Shown here: positions 24,904-32,665 of the stretch, in pieces
How positions within the stretch are numbered: the first letter of the stretch is position 1
How the letters are laid out: each line of letters opens with the position of its first letter
Source of the DNA: Acidobacteriota bacterium
GTDB lineage: Bacteria > Acidobacteriota > Terriglobia > Terriglobales > Acidobacteriaceae
Direction: 5' to 3'
DNA length: 33,948 nucleotides
Assembly (NCBI GenBank): GCA_021790995.1
Contig: JAJYFA010000024.1
Span: 1 to 33,948 of the forward strand
The notes under the pieces: model-generated
Databases searched by the model: none
Told to the model about the DNA's origin: nothing
The model's input: the letters and a program-made list of their open reading frames with translations, nothing else
Translations under genes and position numbers: made by a program

Positions 24904-25082
24904 TCTTCGTCCTCTTCGTAGAGTTCCTCTTCCAGGTCATCTTCCACAGGCGCCAGCTCAAGCGGCTCAACGCCTACGACCTCGAACTCGCTGCCGCACT
25001 CTTCGCAGGTAATTACGTCGCCTTCTTCTACTTCGTCGACTTCAATGTCCAGTTCATTTTCACATTCAGGGCAGCTGGGCAT
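24900..25082 (-). CDS. LysW-like amino-group carrier/zinc-ribbon protein
   Basis: The 60-residue protein has a zinc ribbon with CPEC at residues 4-7 and CEEC at 26-29, an acidic body and a C-terminal Glu. This matches LysW, the carrier that holds alpha-aminoadipate on its C-terminal Glu during lysine or arginine biosynthesis in Thermus and archaea. Here the tail is EEDEE rather than the canonical EDWGE, and no LysX, LysZ, LysY or LysJ gene lies nearby. A stand-alone zinc-ribbon role is therefore also possible. The ATG is preceded by a strong AGGAGG. It is coupled to the secreted-domain gene downstream. Confidence 0.75.
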   Translation of the reverse strand: MPSCPECENELDIEVDEVEEGDVITCEECGSEFEVVGVEPLELAPVEDDLEEELYEEDEE

Positions 25083-25424
25083 AGCAGCCTCCTCGCTTTT
25101 ATGGCCGATTTGTTCTTTGGGATGAAGCTGTTTTCTTGAGCCAAAGCTAGTTTTAGTGAGAACCCGGCCTCAGGTCAAGTGGTCCGAAGCCCGCACCGCC
25201 TTCCGGCTGGTGTTTGCGGCCAGCCGGCTGTTCCATCCCCTTCAGAGAGACGCATCTGTTCGCAAATTGTTTCAGGCCCTGCTCCCCCATGCGAGTCGAA
25301 CAAGAGCCTGCCGGATACCTGCCGGATGATAGTACGATGCGCTCGAAGCCCGGCAGTTTGCTCCGGGATTTGCGCCGTGGCGTCATGACACCGGCCCGCT
25401 CCAGCGTTTAACCTGTTGACTGCG
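25083..25424. other. Intergenic region without a recognised gene
   Basis: This 342-base divergent gap holds the ribosome-binding site and presumably the promoter of the LysW-like gene at its left end. Short open frames on both strands lack ribosome-binding sites and conserved motifs. I see no tRNA, riboswitch or clear terminator. Confidence 0.4.
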
Positions 25425-26249
25425 ATGTCAAGATTAGGCTCCAGCGCGTTTACGTTTCCCGACTTTCGCGGCGCTACGCGGCGGTTGATCCTCGTCAACC
25501 TCGCGGCATATTTTTTGCTGCTGATCGCCGGATTTGCTTCGCCTTTTGAGGCGGCTCGCATGGGAGCAAGTCTTGCGTTCGATCCGATTTCGTTTATCCA
25601 TGGCGCTCTCTGGCAGCCGTTCACCTACAGCTTTGTGCATTTTGGGATTCTGGGCACGCTCTTCGAGCTGCTCTCGCTGTGGTTTCTGGCTGGATTTCTT
25701 GAGAGCTACCACGATGCCAACTGGGTGGCAGGCCTCTACGCAGTCTCCGTGCTGGGAGGGGCCGCGGCGGCATTGGCCCTCTACGCCTGCTGTGCGCCGC
25801 TCGCTCCATCGCTGCTCATTGGGGCTCAACCGCTCTACGGCTGCTTTGGCGGAATCTTTGGACTGCTCGCCGCCATCGGGCTTCTCTACGGCGACCTTGA
25901 ATTCATGCTGTTTCCCTTGCCCATCGGCATCAAGGCTCGCTACCTGGCGGTGATCTACGCGCTCATCTCGATCGCCATGCTCTTTGGCCAGCAACGAGTC
26001 TACGCCTTCGCGCAACTGGGCGGGGCGCTGGCCGGGCTGCTCTTTGTGCGCACCGCGCCGCGGCGCGGATTTTCCTTCCTGTTCAGCGAGAGCTGGTACG
26101 GAATGCGCAACCGCTACTACCGCTGGAAGCGCCGCCGCACGGCCCGCAAGTTCGAGGTCTACATGAAGCGGCAGGGGCGCACGGTGAAATTCGACGGCCA
26201 GGGGCGGCTGATCGATGAGGATGCGGACGACAAGAAGCGCTGGAACTGA
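25425..26249 (+). CDS. Rhomboid-family membrane protein lacking the catalytic dyad
   Basis: The 274-residue product has about six hydrophobic helices and rhomboid-fold landmarks: LWQPFTYSFVHFG (loop 1), the glycine-rich FGGIFGLLAA helix and GGALAGLLF. In active rhomboid proteases the corresponding sites read G-x-S-G and A-H-x-G-G. Here the serine position is Phe141 (GCFGG) and the histidine is Gln197 (AQLGG). The extra His/Asn of loop 1 (HLLFN) are also missing. It is therefore expected to be a pseudoprotease, perhaps a membrane-protein chaperone like iRhom or Derlin. The C-terminal 55 residues are cytoplasmic and strongly basic (RYYRWKRRRTARKF). ATG at 25425 is preferred over TTG nine bases earlier. 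Confidence 0.85.
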   Translation: MSRLGSSAFTFPDFRGATRRLILVNLAAYFLLLIAGFASPFEAARMGASLAFDPISFIHGALWQPFTYSFVHFGILGTLFELLSLWFLAGFLESYHDANWVAGLYAVSVLGGAAAALALYACCAPLAPSLLIGAQPLYGCFGGIFGLLAAIGLLYGDLEFMLFPLPIGIKARYLAVIYALISIAMLFGQQRVYAFAQLGGALAGLLFVRTAPRRGFSFLFSESWYGMRNRYYRWKRRRTARKFEVYMKRQGRTVKFDGQGRLIDEDADDKKRWN

Positions 26250-26285
26250 ACAGGGCAGGGACAAGGGCAGACATCGCGGGCACGA

Positions 26286-26291
26286 TAGAAT
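26286..26291 (+). promoter_or_regulatory. -10-like hexamer upstream of fabD
   Basis: TAGAAT lies nine bases before the fabD ATG and is preceded by GCACGA, as in gatB (TAAAAT). No ribosome-binding site of normal strength lies between, so a very short leader is likely. Confidence 0.5.
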
Positions 26292-26300
26292 TTCACTGGA

Positions 26301-27251
26301 ATGACAAACAAAATTGCCTTTCTCTTTCCGGGGCAGGGTTCGCAGGCCGTTGGCATGGGCCGCGAGCTGGCCGAGCGTTTTCCCGTTGCAGCCGAGACCT
26401 TTGCCGAAGCCGATGCGGCGCTTGGTTTTTCGCTGTCAAAGCTCTGTTTCGAGGGGCCGGAGGCCGATCTGCGCCTGACCGAGAACACACAGCCGGCGAT
26501 CATGACGGTGAGCGTGGCGGCGGCGCGCGTGCTTGCCGGGAATGGCGTGCAACCGGCGCTGGCGGCGGGCCATTCGCTGGGCGAGTGGTCGGCGCATGTT
26601 GTCGCGGGAACGCTTTCCTTTGCCGATGCCGTGCGCGCGGTCAAGGCGCGCGGCGCTGCCATGCAGAAGGCGGTTCCAGCCGGCCAAGGCGCCATGGCCG
26701 CCGTGCTCGCGCTCGATGCCGCCAGGGTCGTCGAGGCCTGCGAAGAGGCTGCGCGCGAGACTGGCCTGGTGGTGCAGGCCGCCAATCTCAACTCGCCCAA
26801 TCAGACCGTGATCTCCGGCGCGGCGGCGGCTGTCGAAAAGGCTTCGGCTCTTTGCAAAGCCAAAGGCGCGCGGCGCGCGGTTCCGCTGCCGGTCAGCGCG
26901 CCCTTCCATTGCGCGCTCATGCAGCCTGCGCAGGAAGAGGTGGCGCGCGTGCTCGCCGGGATCGCGCTTGAGCGTCCGCGCATTCCCGTTGCCGCCAATG
27001 TGAGCGGCGCCCTTGTCGCGGCGGCCGGCGACGCGCGCGACGCACTCATCCGCCAGGTGACTGGCGCGGTGCGCTGGGTCGATTGCGTGCAGGCCTTGAA
27101 GGCTGCTGGCGCGAGCGCGTTTGTCGAGGTCGGGCCAGGCAAGGTGCTCTGCGGCCTGCTGAAGCAGATTGACGGAGAACTCAAGTCGCTGAACGTGGAA
27201 GACGCGGCGAGCCTGGAGAAGACGCTGGCGGAGTTGAAGAGCGCGGCGTAA
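26301..27251 (+). CDS. fabD: Malonyl-CoA:ACP transacylase
   Basis: FabD loads malonyl groups onto acyl carrier protein for fatty-acid synthesis. The 316-residue protein starts with IAFLFPGQGSQAVGMG, has the nucleophile Ser92 in GHSLGEWSA and the catalytic His203 in APFHCALM, and keeps the Arg of VRAVKARG for malonyl binding. Glutamine residues of the oxyanion area (GQGSQ) are conserved. GHSLGEW differs from the common GHSLGEY/F only in the aromatic residue. Other fab genes are not adjacent. Confidence 0.95.
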   Translation: MTNKIAFLFPGQGSQAVGMGRELAERFPVAAETFAEADAALGFSLSKLCFEGPEADLRLTENTQPAIMTVSVAAARVLAGNGVQPALAAGHSLGEWSAHVVAGTLSFADAVRAVKARGAAMQKAVPAGQGAMAAVLALDAARVVEACEEAARETGLVVQAANLNSPNQTVISGAAAAVEKASALCKAKGARRAVPLPVSAPFHCALMQPAQEEVARVLAGIALERPRIPVAANVSGALVAAAGDARDALIRQVTGAVRWVDCVQALKAAGASAFVEVGPGKVLCGLLKQIDGELKSLNVEDAASLEKTLAELKSAA

Positions 27252-27259
27252 ATATCCGC

Positions 27260-27316
27260 TGTCATCCTGAGCGAAGTCCCGCGCCAGCGGGACGAAGCCG
27301 AAGGATCTGAGGTTGC
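27260..27316 (+). repeat. Dispersed repeat, copy 1 (TGTCATCCTGAGCGA family)
   Basis: The unit begins TGTCATCCTGAGCGA, contains a small hairpin (GTCCCGC/GCGGGAC), and ends CCGAAGGATCTGAGGTTGC. It lies nine bases after fabD. An inverted, related copy is at 27871-27928. The sequence is of a type widely seen between genes in Acidobacteriota and other phyla. Confidence 0.75.
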
Positions 27317-27361
27317 TTTTTCCGATGAGAGATCGGACACGCTCTAAATTTCGCAGAGGAG

Positions 27362-27739
27362 TTATTTCGAAGCGCTGCTATCCAACGTTTCAATGTGAAC
27401 GGCCATGAACTTGTGCTTCTTGTTTTTGGAATCGATCACGATAAACCAATTGCCGTCCCGGTAGAACGGCACCTCTCCGTTAACCGGAAGAACAATGGTT
27501 TTCGTTCCTACTTCGGACCATGTAATTCGCTGGCTTCCTACCTGAACAACTACGGTGTTAGAGCGTCGGTTGATTGGGACGCCCGCCAACATGCCTCCAA
27601 CAGGCACCACTGCTACTCCAGCATTGTAGGAACTGATGTTCTGCGATAAAACCTTCGCCGTTTCGAACCTTGGTTTGGTCTTCGAGTAGGCAAGCGTACA
27701 AGTGCAAATCAGGAAAGCAGCCAGAACCGTCCGTTTCAT
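27362..27739 (-). CDS. Small secreted protein of unknown function between inverted repeats
   Basis: The 125-residue product has a signal peptide (about residues 1-20, ending near TLAYS). The remainder is mainly beta-type, with KVLSQNISSYNAG, VVVQVGSQRITWSEVG and VPFYRDGNWFIVID, giving a globular periplasmic protein. Its codon use is noticeably AT-richer than the neighbours. A strong GGAGGGG ribosome-binding site precedes the ATG. Two related repeats flank it in inverted orientation, and there is no functional link to fabD or the peptidase gene. The family is unknown. Confidence 0.65.
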   Translation of the reverse strand: MKRTVLAAFLICTCTLAYSKTKPRFETAKVLSQNISSYNAGVAVVPVGGMLAGVPINRRSNTVVVQVGSQRITWSEVGTKTIVLPVNGEVPFYRDGNWFIVIDSKNKKHKFMAVHIETLDSSASK

Positions 27740-27870
27740 GGCCTTTCACCCCTCCAGCACAGCTTCCTAAGAGGTTACACCCTTGGAATATCAAAATGTA
27801 GAAAAAGTTTGTAGCGACAGCTGACATGAACAACCTGGCAATAGGGGGGGCATCCGAAATCCGTTGAAAG

Positions 27871-27928
27871 ACAACCGCAGATCCTTCGGCTCTCTCGCGC
27901 TTCACACTCGATCGCTCAGGATGACAGG
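27871..27928 (-). repeat. Dispersed repeat, copy 2 (inverted)
   Basis: Read on the minus strand the unit begins TGTCATCCTGAGCGA and ends CCGAAGGATCTGCGGTTG, matching copy 1 at both ends. The middle part differs (CGAGTGTGAAGCGCGAGA). It lies 19 bases after the end of the oligopeptidase gene. Confidence 0.75.
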
Positions 27929-27947
27929 CCGATGCCAAATCACTGGA

Positions 27948-30038
27948 TCACACAATTCCGAGCTCCCTCAGCAGGAATGCGTAGTCCAGCGCGATCTCCT
28001 TCAGGTAGTCGTAGCGGCCGCTGGCTCCGCCGTGGCCTGCCTGCATGTTCGTGACCAGCAGCAGAGGATAGCCGCCAGTATTGAGTGTCCGCAGTTTTGC
28101 GACGTACTTCGCCGGTTCCCAGTACATCACCTGGCTGTCGTGCAACGACGTCTTCACCAGCATCGCCGGGTAGGCGGCCGCGCGCAGGTTGTCGTAGGGC
28201 GAGTAGCTCAGCATGGTGCGGAAATACTCTTCCTGGTTCGGATCGCCCCACTCCTCGTACTCGGGAACGGTGAGGGGCAGGGAAGAGTCGAGCATGGTGT
28301 TCATCACGTCGACGAAGGGTACGTGCGAAAGTACAGCGCGGAAGATCTCAGGCCGCATGTTTGCCACCGCGCCCATCAGCAATCCCCCAGCCGAGCCGCC
28401 CTCGATGGCGACGCGCGCGGGGTCGCCGTATCCTGCAGCAGTCAAGTGCTCCACACATGCGATGAAATCGGTGAAGGTGTTGCGCTTCACGAGCATCTTC
28501 CCTGCGTCGTGCCATGTCTTGCCCAGATCGCCGCCGCCGCGGATGTGCGCATAGGCCATCACCACGCCGCGATCGAGCAGACTCAGACGGTTCGAGCTGA
28601 AGCCCAGCGGTAATGCGTAGCCATATGAACCGTAACCGTAGACGTAGAGCGGGTTGTTGCCGGGCTTGTCCTTCGCGAACTTGTCGCGGCGGTAGACGAT
28701 CGAGACAGGAACCTTGACGCCGTCGGGCGCCGTGGCATGGACGCGCTCGCTGGCATAGAGCGCGCGGTCGAAGCCGCCGGGGATCTCGCGCTGCTTGAGC
28801 AGCGTCGATGCGCCCGTCGATACGTCGTACTCGTAGACCGAATCGGGCGTGACAAGCGATTGGTAGGCATAGCGAAAGGTAGTTGTGTCAAAGATGCGGT
28901 TGATGTGCGGGTGGGCGCTATAGGCCGGTTCAGGGAAGACAATCTCGCCGGAGGGCGCGGCTTCGGGGCCCTCGCCCGCGAACTTCCAAAGGCGCAGCCG
29001 CGGCAATCCATCCTCGCGCTCGCAGGCAATGAAGAAGCCCGCAAAAAGGGCCACATCTTCGAGCATGATCCCGTCGCGGTGCGCGATTCTCTCTGTCCAG
29101 TGCTCGCGGCCCGGCGTCTCGACGGGCGCGGTGACCAGCCGGAAGTTGCGGCCGCGGTCGTTGGTGCGGATGAACCAGAGGCCGTTACGGTGATCGAGCG
29201 AGTACTCGTGCTCGTCCTGGCGCGGCGCAACGATGCTGAATTCCCCAGTGGGGTCGCTGGCTGTCAGAACGCGCGCTTCGCTGGTGGTGTGGCTGGCGAT
29301 CTCCAGCACCAGGTATTTGCCGTCGCGCGTGCGGCCGACGGCGATATTGAAGCGCTCGTCGTCCTCCTGGTAAATCAGCTCGGACTGATTGATTCGCCGA
29401 ATGCAGATTCGGTAAAGCTGGAACTGCCGCTTCTGTTGCTCATCTTCGACCGTGTAAAAGAACATGCGGTTGTCGGCGGCCCACACCACCGAGCCGACTC
29501 GCTCGGCCACATTGAACTGCGTCTCGCCAACCGCGAGGTTTTTGATGTGCAGCGTGTACTGGCGAAAGCCGGTGGTGTCGGTGGTATAGGCGAGCCAGCG
29601 TCCGTCGTCGCTGATGTCGGTGTCGCCGATCGAAAAGAACGCATGGCCCTTGGCGAGTTCGTTGCCGTCAAGCAGGACTTCTTCACGCGCATCGGCTTCG
29701 GGTCCGGCCGGCCCGCCGCGCTTGCGGCAGTAGATCGGGTACTGAAGGCCCTCCTCGGTGCGCGCGTAGTACCAGTAGGCTCCCTCGCGGTATGCAACGG
29801 AGATGTCGGTCTGCTTGATGTGGCTCAGCATCTCCTGGTACAGATTCTCGCGCAGGCCGGCGAGCGGCGCCATCACCGCTTCGGCGTAGGCGTTCTCGGC
29901 TTCGAGGTAGGCTGTGACATCGGGATTCTCCTTGTTACGCAGCCAGGCGTAGTCGTCGGCGAGGACGGCGCCGTGCATTGTGGTTTCTGTGTGCTCTTTG
30001 TGCGCAGTGGGAGGTGTGGGAATCTTTTGGGTGGTCAT
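27948..30038 (-). CDS. Oligopeptidase B (protease II)
   Basis: This S9A-family serine peptidase cleaves small peptides after Arg or Lys. From the ATG at 30038 it has 696 residues: an N-terminal arm, a beta-propeller domain (about 75-400) and an alpha/beta hydrolase domain. The catalytic residues are Ser549 in EGGSAGG, Asp634 in SLHDSQV and His669 in AGHGGASG. DDYAWLRNKENPDV near the N-terminus and the RGGGDLGKTWHDAGK region are typical. No signal peptide is seen, so it is cytoplasmic. An open frame of 20 more codons exists upstream but lies across the promoter of the divergent gene. Confidence 0.95.
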   Translation of the reverse strand: MTTQKIPTPPTAHKEHTETTMHGAVLADDYAWLRNKENPDVTAYLEAENAYAEAVMAPLAGLRENLYQEMLSHIKQTDISVAYREGAYWYYARTEEGLQYPIYCRKRGGPAGPEADAREEVLLDGNELAKGHAFFSIGDTDISDDGRWLAYTTDTTGFRQYTLHIKNLAVGETQFNVAERVGSVVWAADNRMFFYTVEDEQQKRQFQLYRICIRRINQSELIYQEDDERFNIAVGRTRDGKYLVLEIASHTTSEARVLTASDPTGEFSIVAPRQDEHEYSLDHRNGLWFIRTNDRGRNFRLVTAPVETPGREHWTERIAHRDGIMLEDVALFAGFFIACEREDGLPRLRLWKFAGEGPEAAPSGEIVFPEPAYSAHPHINRIFDTTTFRYAYQSLVTPDSVYEYDVSTGASTLLKQREIPGGFDRALYASERVHATAPDGVKVPVSIVYRRDKFAKDKPGNNPLYVYGYGSYGYALPLGFSSNRLSLLDRGVVMAYAHIRGGGDLGKTWHDAGKMLVKRNTFTDFIACVEHLTAAGYGDPARVAIEGGSAGGLLMGAVANMRPEIFRAVLSHVPFVDVMNTMLDSSLPLTVPEYEEWGDPNQEEYFRTMLSYSPYDNLRAAAYPAMLVKTSLHDSQVMYWEPAKYVAKLRTLNTGGYPLLLVTNMQAGHGGASGRYDYLKEIALDYAFLLRELGIV

Positions 30039-30047
30039 TACCTTCCC

Positions 30048-30053
30048 AGTGTA
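30048..30053 (-). promoter_or_regulatory. -10-like hexamer for oligopeptidase B
   Basis: TACACT on the minus strand lies nine bases before the ATG at 30038. GGAAGG lies between, but would be largely lost if transcription starts seven bases after the hexamer. Confidence 0.45.
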
Positions 30054-30093
30054 GTTCCTGCCGCCGCCGGGAACTGCCGCAGCCCCGCCAACG

Positions 30094-30099
30094 TACAAT
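30094..30099 (+). promoter_or_regulatory. -10-like hexamer for the TPM-LemA operon
   Basis: TACAAT lies nine bases before the TPM gene ATG and 40 bases from the divergent oligopeptidase hexamer. Both promoters are packed in a 70-base divergent gap. Confidence 0.45.
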
Positions 30100-30108
30100 A
30101 GAGAAGCG

Positions 30109-30933
30109 ATGAAAGGCCTTATCTACGCGCGTTTTGCCCTGGTTCCGTCCTTGCTGGCGGCGTTTTTTCTGTTTCTCGCTGTGCCATTGCGGGCCGAGCC
30201 GGTAGCCAGCTTGCCCCAGCCCACCGACTATGTGAGCGACTTTGCCCACGTGCTTTCGCCTGAGGCGATAGCGCGGCTTGACGCCCTCTGCTCTCAACTG
30301 GACCACTCCCAGACCCATGCGCAGGTAGCCGTGGTTACGGTACACGACCTGGACGGCGACGACGCGGCCGACTACGCCACGCAGCTTGAAGACCACTGGA
30401 AGATGGGGAACAAGGGGCAGAACCGGTACGCCATGGTGCTGCTGGCCGTGGCTGACCACAAGTACCGCATTGAGGTCGGCTACGGGCTGGAAGGCATTTT
30501 GCCCGACGGCAAGACCGGCGACATCGGCCGCGCCATGATTCCCGATCTGCGGGCTGGCGACTACGACGGCGCCGTCACAATGGCTGTGGGTGAGATCGCG
30601 CAAGTGATCGCCGACGACGCGCATGTGACGCTGGAGAATCAACCTGGGATGGAGCCGGTTCCGGCCAGCGACCTTGCGCGGCAACAGCGCCCCTCGGCAG
30701 CGAATGTCTTTGAAGGCATCGTGATCGCGATCTTTGTGATTTTCTACGTCCTGCGCTTCTTCGGGGGCTTCGGGCTCTTCGGCCTGTGGGGGCTCGGGCT
30801 GTTGTCGGGCGGAATCGGTCAGAACAACGACCGTTTTGGCGGTGGCTTCGGCAGCGGTGGTGGTGGCGGCTTCGGCGGATTTGGTGGCGCTGGAGGCGGC
30901 TTTGGCGGCGGTGGCGCCGGCGGAAGCTGGTGA
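30109..30933 (+). CDS. TPM-domain membrane protein, YgcG-like
   Basis: The 274-residue protein has a signal peptide (about 1-29), a TPM domain (about 38-165; DYVSDFAHVLSPEAIARLD, QVAVVTVHDLDG, GYGLEGILPDGKTGDI), one membrane helix (about 204-228) and a very Gly-rich tail of about 45 residues with GGFGGF-type repeats. TPM domains are found in periplasmic or thylakoid-lumen proteins and in some acid phosphatases linked to photosystem repair. It stands directly before lemA, a common pairing in bacteria whose shared role in envelope stress or membrane quality control is not settled. Confidence 0.92.
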   Translation: MKGLIYARFALVPSLLAAFFLFLAVPLRAEPVASLPQPTDYVSDFAHVLSPEAIARLDALCSQLDHSQTHAQVAVVTVHDLDGDDAADYATQLEDHWKMGNKGQNRYAMVLLAVADHKYRIEVGYGLEGILPDGKTGDIGRAMIPDLRAGDYDGAVTMAVGEIAQVIADDAHVTLENQPGMEPVPASDLARQQRPSAANVFEGIVIAIFVIFYVLRFFGGFGLFGLWGLGLLSGGIGQNNDRFGGGFGSGGGGGFGGFGGAGGGFGGGGAGGSW

Positions 30934-30951
30934 GAATGCAGCTTTTAGCCC

Positions 30952-30972
30952 TCAGCTATCAGCTTTCAGCCT
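30952..30972 (+). repeat. Heptamer array between TPM gene and lemA
   Basis: Three direct seven-base units, TCAGCTA, TCAGCTT and TCAGCCT, lie between the two genes. The lemA gene keeps GGAGG before its ATG. Confidence 0.65.
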
Positions 30973-30996
30973 GTTTTCAAAAAAGAATGGAGGTCT

Positions 30997-31575
30997 ATGA
31001 GCAAGGGACTTGGAATTGCGCTGGTCGTGATTGGCGTTCTGTTGCTGGCAGTGTTCATGGTGTTTGGCAGCTACGTGAGCGCCCGCAACCAGATGGTGGC
31101 TAAAGATCAGGCCGTCAAAGAGGCGTGGTCGAACGTGGACGCGGATCTCGAGCGCCGCGCCGACCTGATTCCCAACCTGGTGGAGACCGTGAAGGGATTC
31201 ACCAAGGAAGAGAGCACGGTCTTTGGCGATATCGCCAATGCGCGCGCCGGGATGCTGAACGCGCAAGGCCCTGCGGCCAAGATGGCGGCGAACAACCAAC
31301 TCGACGGCGCCATAGGCCGCCTGCTGATGCTCACCGAGAACTATCCGCAACTGCGCTCCAGCGACCAGTTCATGCGCCTGCAGGATGAGTTGGCAGGGAC
31401 CGAGAACCGCATTAAGGTCTCGCGCATGCGCTACAACGAGGCGGTGCAGGACTATAACACGTTCATCCTGCAGTTCCCGAACGACATCTGGGCGGGGATC
31501 GCCGGATATCACCAGAACAATGACTACTTCAAGGCCAGTCCGGCCGCGCAAAACGCGCCGCAGGTCAAGTTCTGA
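30997..31575 (+). CDS. LemA-family membrane protein
   Basis: The 192-residue protein has one N-terminal membrane helix (about residues 5-27) followed by the helical LemA domain, with ARNQMVAKDQAVKEAWSNVDADLERRADLIPNLVETVKG in the first helices and RLQDELAGTENRIKVSRMRYN and FPNDIWAGIAGY later. Orientation is expected to place the large domain outside the cytoplasmic membrane. Its function remains unproven; pairing with TPM proteins is frequent. The ATG has GGAGG four bases before it. A bidirectional terminator lies downstream. Confidence 0.94.
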   Translation: MSKGLGIALVVIGVLLLAVFMVFGSYVSARNQMVAKDQAVKEAWSNVDADLERRADLIPNLVETVKGFTKEESTVFGDIANARAGMLNAQGPAAKMAANNQLDGAIGRLLMLTENYPQLRSSDQFMRLQDELAGTENRIKVSRMRYNEAVQDYNTFILQFPNDIWAGIAGYHQNNDYFKASPAAQNAPQVKF

Positions 31576-31688
31576 GGACGTGGAAGCGAACGTGGTCAGC
31601 GGAGCTGGTTCCACTCTGGGCCAGCTCTTTCTTTGCTGCGGCGATCTGAGGGGCTGCGGCAGGGAGGCTTGAAGTGCAATCAGGCGCA

Positions 31689-31720
31689 AAAAGCCATTCC
31701 GCGCAGGCGGAATGGCTTTT
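31689..31720. terminator. Bidirectional intrinsic terminator
   Basis: A perfect 14-bp stem with arms AAAAGCCATTCCGC and GCGGAATGGCTTTT encloses the loop GCAG. T-runs follow on both strands. It serves the TPM-lemA unit on the plus strand and the STAS gene on the minus strand. It is the clearest terminator in the window. Confidence 0.93.
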
Positions 31721-31746
31721 CGTTCGTTGAGCTTTGCCGGGACGGC

Positions 31747-32091
31747 TTACTTGAAGGAGGCGATGGCGCTGGCCTCGTCGTCGAAGATCTCGAAGACGGT
31801 GTACAACTTGGTCAGCTGCAGCAGATCGTGAACCTTCTTGGTCAGCTTGAGCAGTTTGAGGGTCGCGCCCTGGTTTTTGGCTGTGGTGTAGGCGCTCACC
31901 AGTTCACCCAGGCCCGAGCTATCGATGTAGCTCACCTCGCCCAGATCGAGCAGGATCCGGCTCTGTCCTTTGGCGATCAGGTCGCGAATGGCGTCGCGTA
32001 GTTGTACGCTGCCCTCGCCGAGGGTGATTCGCCCGCTGAGATCGAGAACAGTGACGCCATCCAATTCACGGGAAGCTATCGCAAGTGCCAC
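31747..32091 (-). CDS. STAS-domain anti-sigma factor antagonist
   Basis: This 114-residue protein is one STAS domain of the SpoIIAA/RsbV type. It has VTVLDLSGRITLGEGSVQLRD at the start and the phosphorylation region YIDSSGLGELV (Ser58/Ser59). When unphosphorylated, such proteins bind an RsbW-like kinase and release its partner. The GTG start is preceded by AAGGAGG, an excellent ribosome-binding site. The RsbW-like gene lies 103 bases upstream on the same strand, but a separate extended -10 promoter serves this gene. Confidence 0.92.
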   Translation of the reverse strand: MALAIASRELDGVTVLDLSGRITLGEGSVQLRDAIRDLIAKGQSRILLDLGEVSYIDSSGLGELVSAYTTAKNQGATLKLLKLTKKVHDLLQLTKLYTVFEIFDDEASAIASFK

Positions 32092-32118
32092 GGAAAATTC
32101 CTCCTTGTTGGTACTACG

Positions 32119-32127
32119 GTTATAGCA
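32119..32127 (-). promoter_or_regulatory. Extended -10 promoter of the STAS gene
   Basis: On the minus strand TGC-TATAAC forms an extended -10 element, 27 bases before the GTG and upstream of a full ribosome-binding site. No clear -35 is visible, as expected for an extended -10. The gene can therefore be expressed apart from the upstream kinase gene. Confidence 0.5.
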
Positions 32128-32194
32128 TTTTTGCGCCGGAACCCGCAGGAAAGTTTCTCGGCCGGCGCTGCCAGAGACGAGAACGATTGAACCT

Positions 32195-32665
32195 TCAGCT
32201 CCCTAAGTATTTTTGGGGTACTGGCGGCAGGTGTTTCACCAGCGTCAATTCGGTACCCGGGTTCAGATGTCGAAAGTGTACCTCATCCATGAGTGAGCGG
32301 ATGAGAAAGATACCGCGGCCGGTCCCGCGGAGAAGATTTTCCTCAGCCAGCGGATCGGGGAGTTTTTCGGGATCGAACCCCCGGCCCTCGTCGGCGATGG
32401 TAAAGACCAGATCCTTGCCGGTGTTTTCGAGCGAGACGTGGATTTTTCGGGCGGGATCGTACTCGTTGCCGTGCAGAATAGCGTTCACGGCGGCTTCGCG
32501 GACCGCCATGGCGACGTGAAAGCGCTGGTCTTCGTCCAAACCGGCTTCGGTGGCCAACTGGTCGGCAGCCGCCTCTACCTCGCCGACACTGTCCATCGTG
32601 GAGTTCAATCTGAAGCTCTGCCGTCCTCTGCTGGGTACGCTCACCGGACCGCTTTCCGCCTCCAT
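32195..32665 (-). CDS. RsbW-like anti-sigma factor/serine kinase
   Basis: The HATPase-type domain has the N box REAAVNAILHGN, the G1 box DEGRGFDP and the G2-like GTGRGIFLIRSLMDEV. These are the marks of RsbW/SpoIIAB kinases that hold a sigma factor (or another partner) and phosphorylate a STAS antagonist, probably the downstream gene's product. No sigma factor gene is near. The ATG at 32665 gives 156 residues; an upstream frame opens to a TTG at 32776, but that stretch is Pro/Arg-rich and carries a TTGACA-like -35 sequence at 32735-32740, so the shorter form is preferred with moderate confidence. Between 32666 and 32872 I see nothing else. Confidence 0.85.
   Translation of the reverse strand: MEAESGPVSVPSRGRQSFRLNSTMDSVGEVEAAADQLATEAGLDEDQRFHVAMAVREAAVNAILHGNEYDPARKIHVSLENTGKDLVFTIADEGRGFDPEKLPDPLAEENLLRGTGRGIFLIRSLMDEVHFRHLNPGTELTLVKHLPPVPQKYLGS

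Noticed and set aside
25083-25424. Possible tRNA or small gene in the gap before the rhomboid gene
   Set aside because: No cloverleaf, no T-loop sequence and no conserved short protein could be found on either strand.
28737-30101. 454-residue open frame antisense to oligopeptidase B
   Set aside because: Same reasoning: the minus-strand gene has all catalytic motifs and the antisense product resembles no family.
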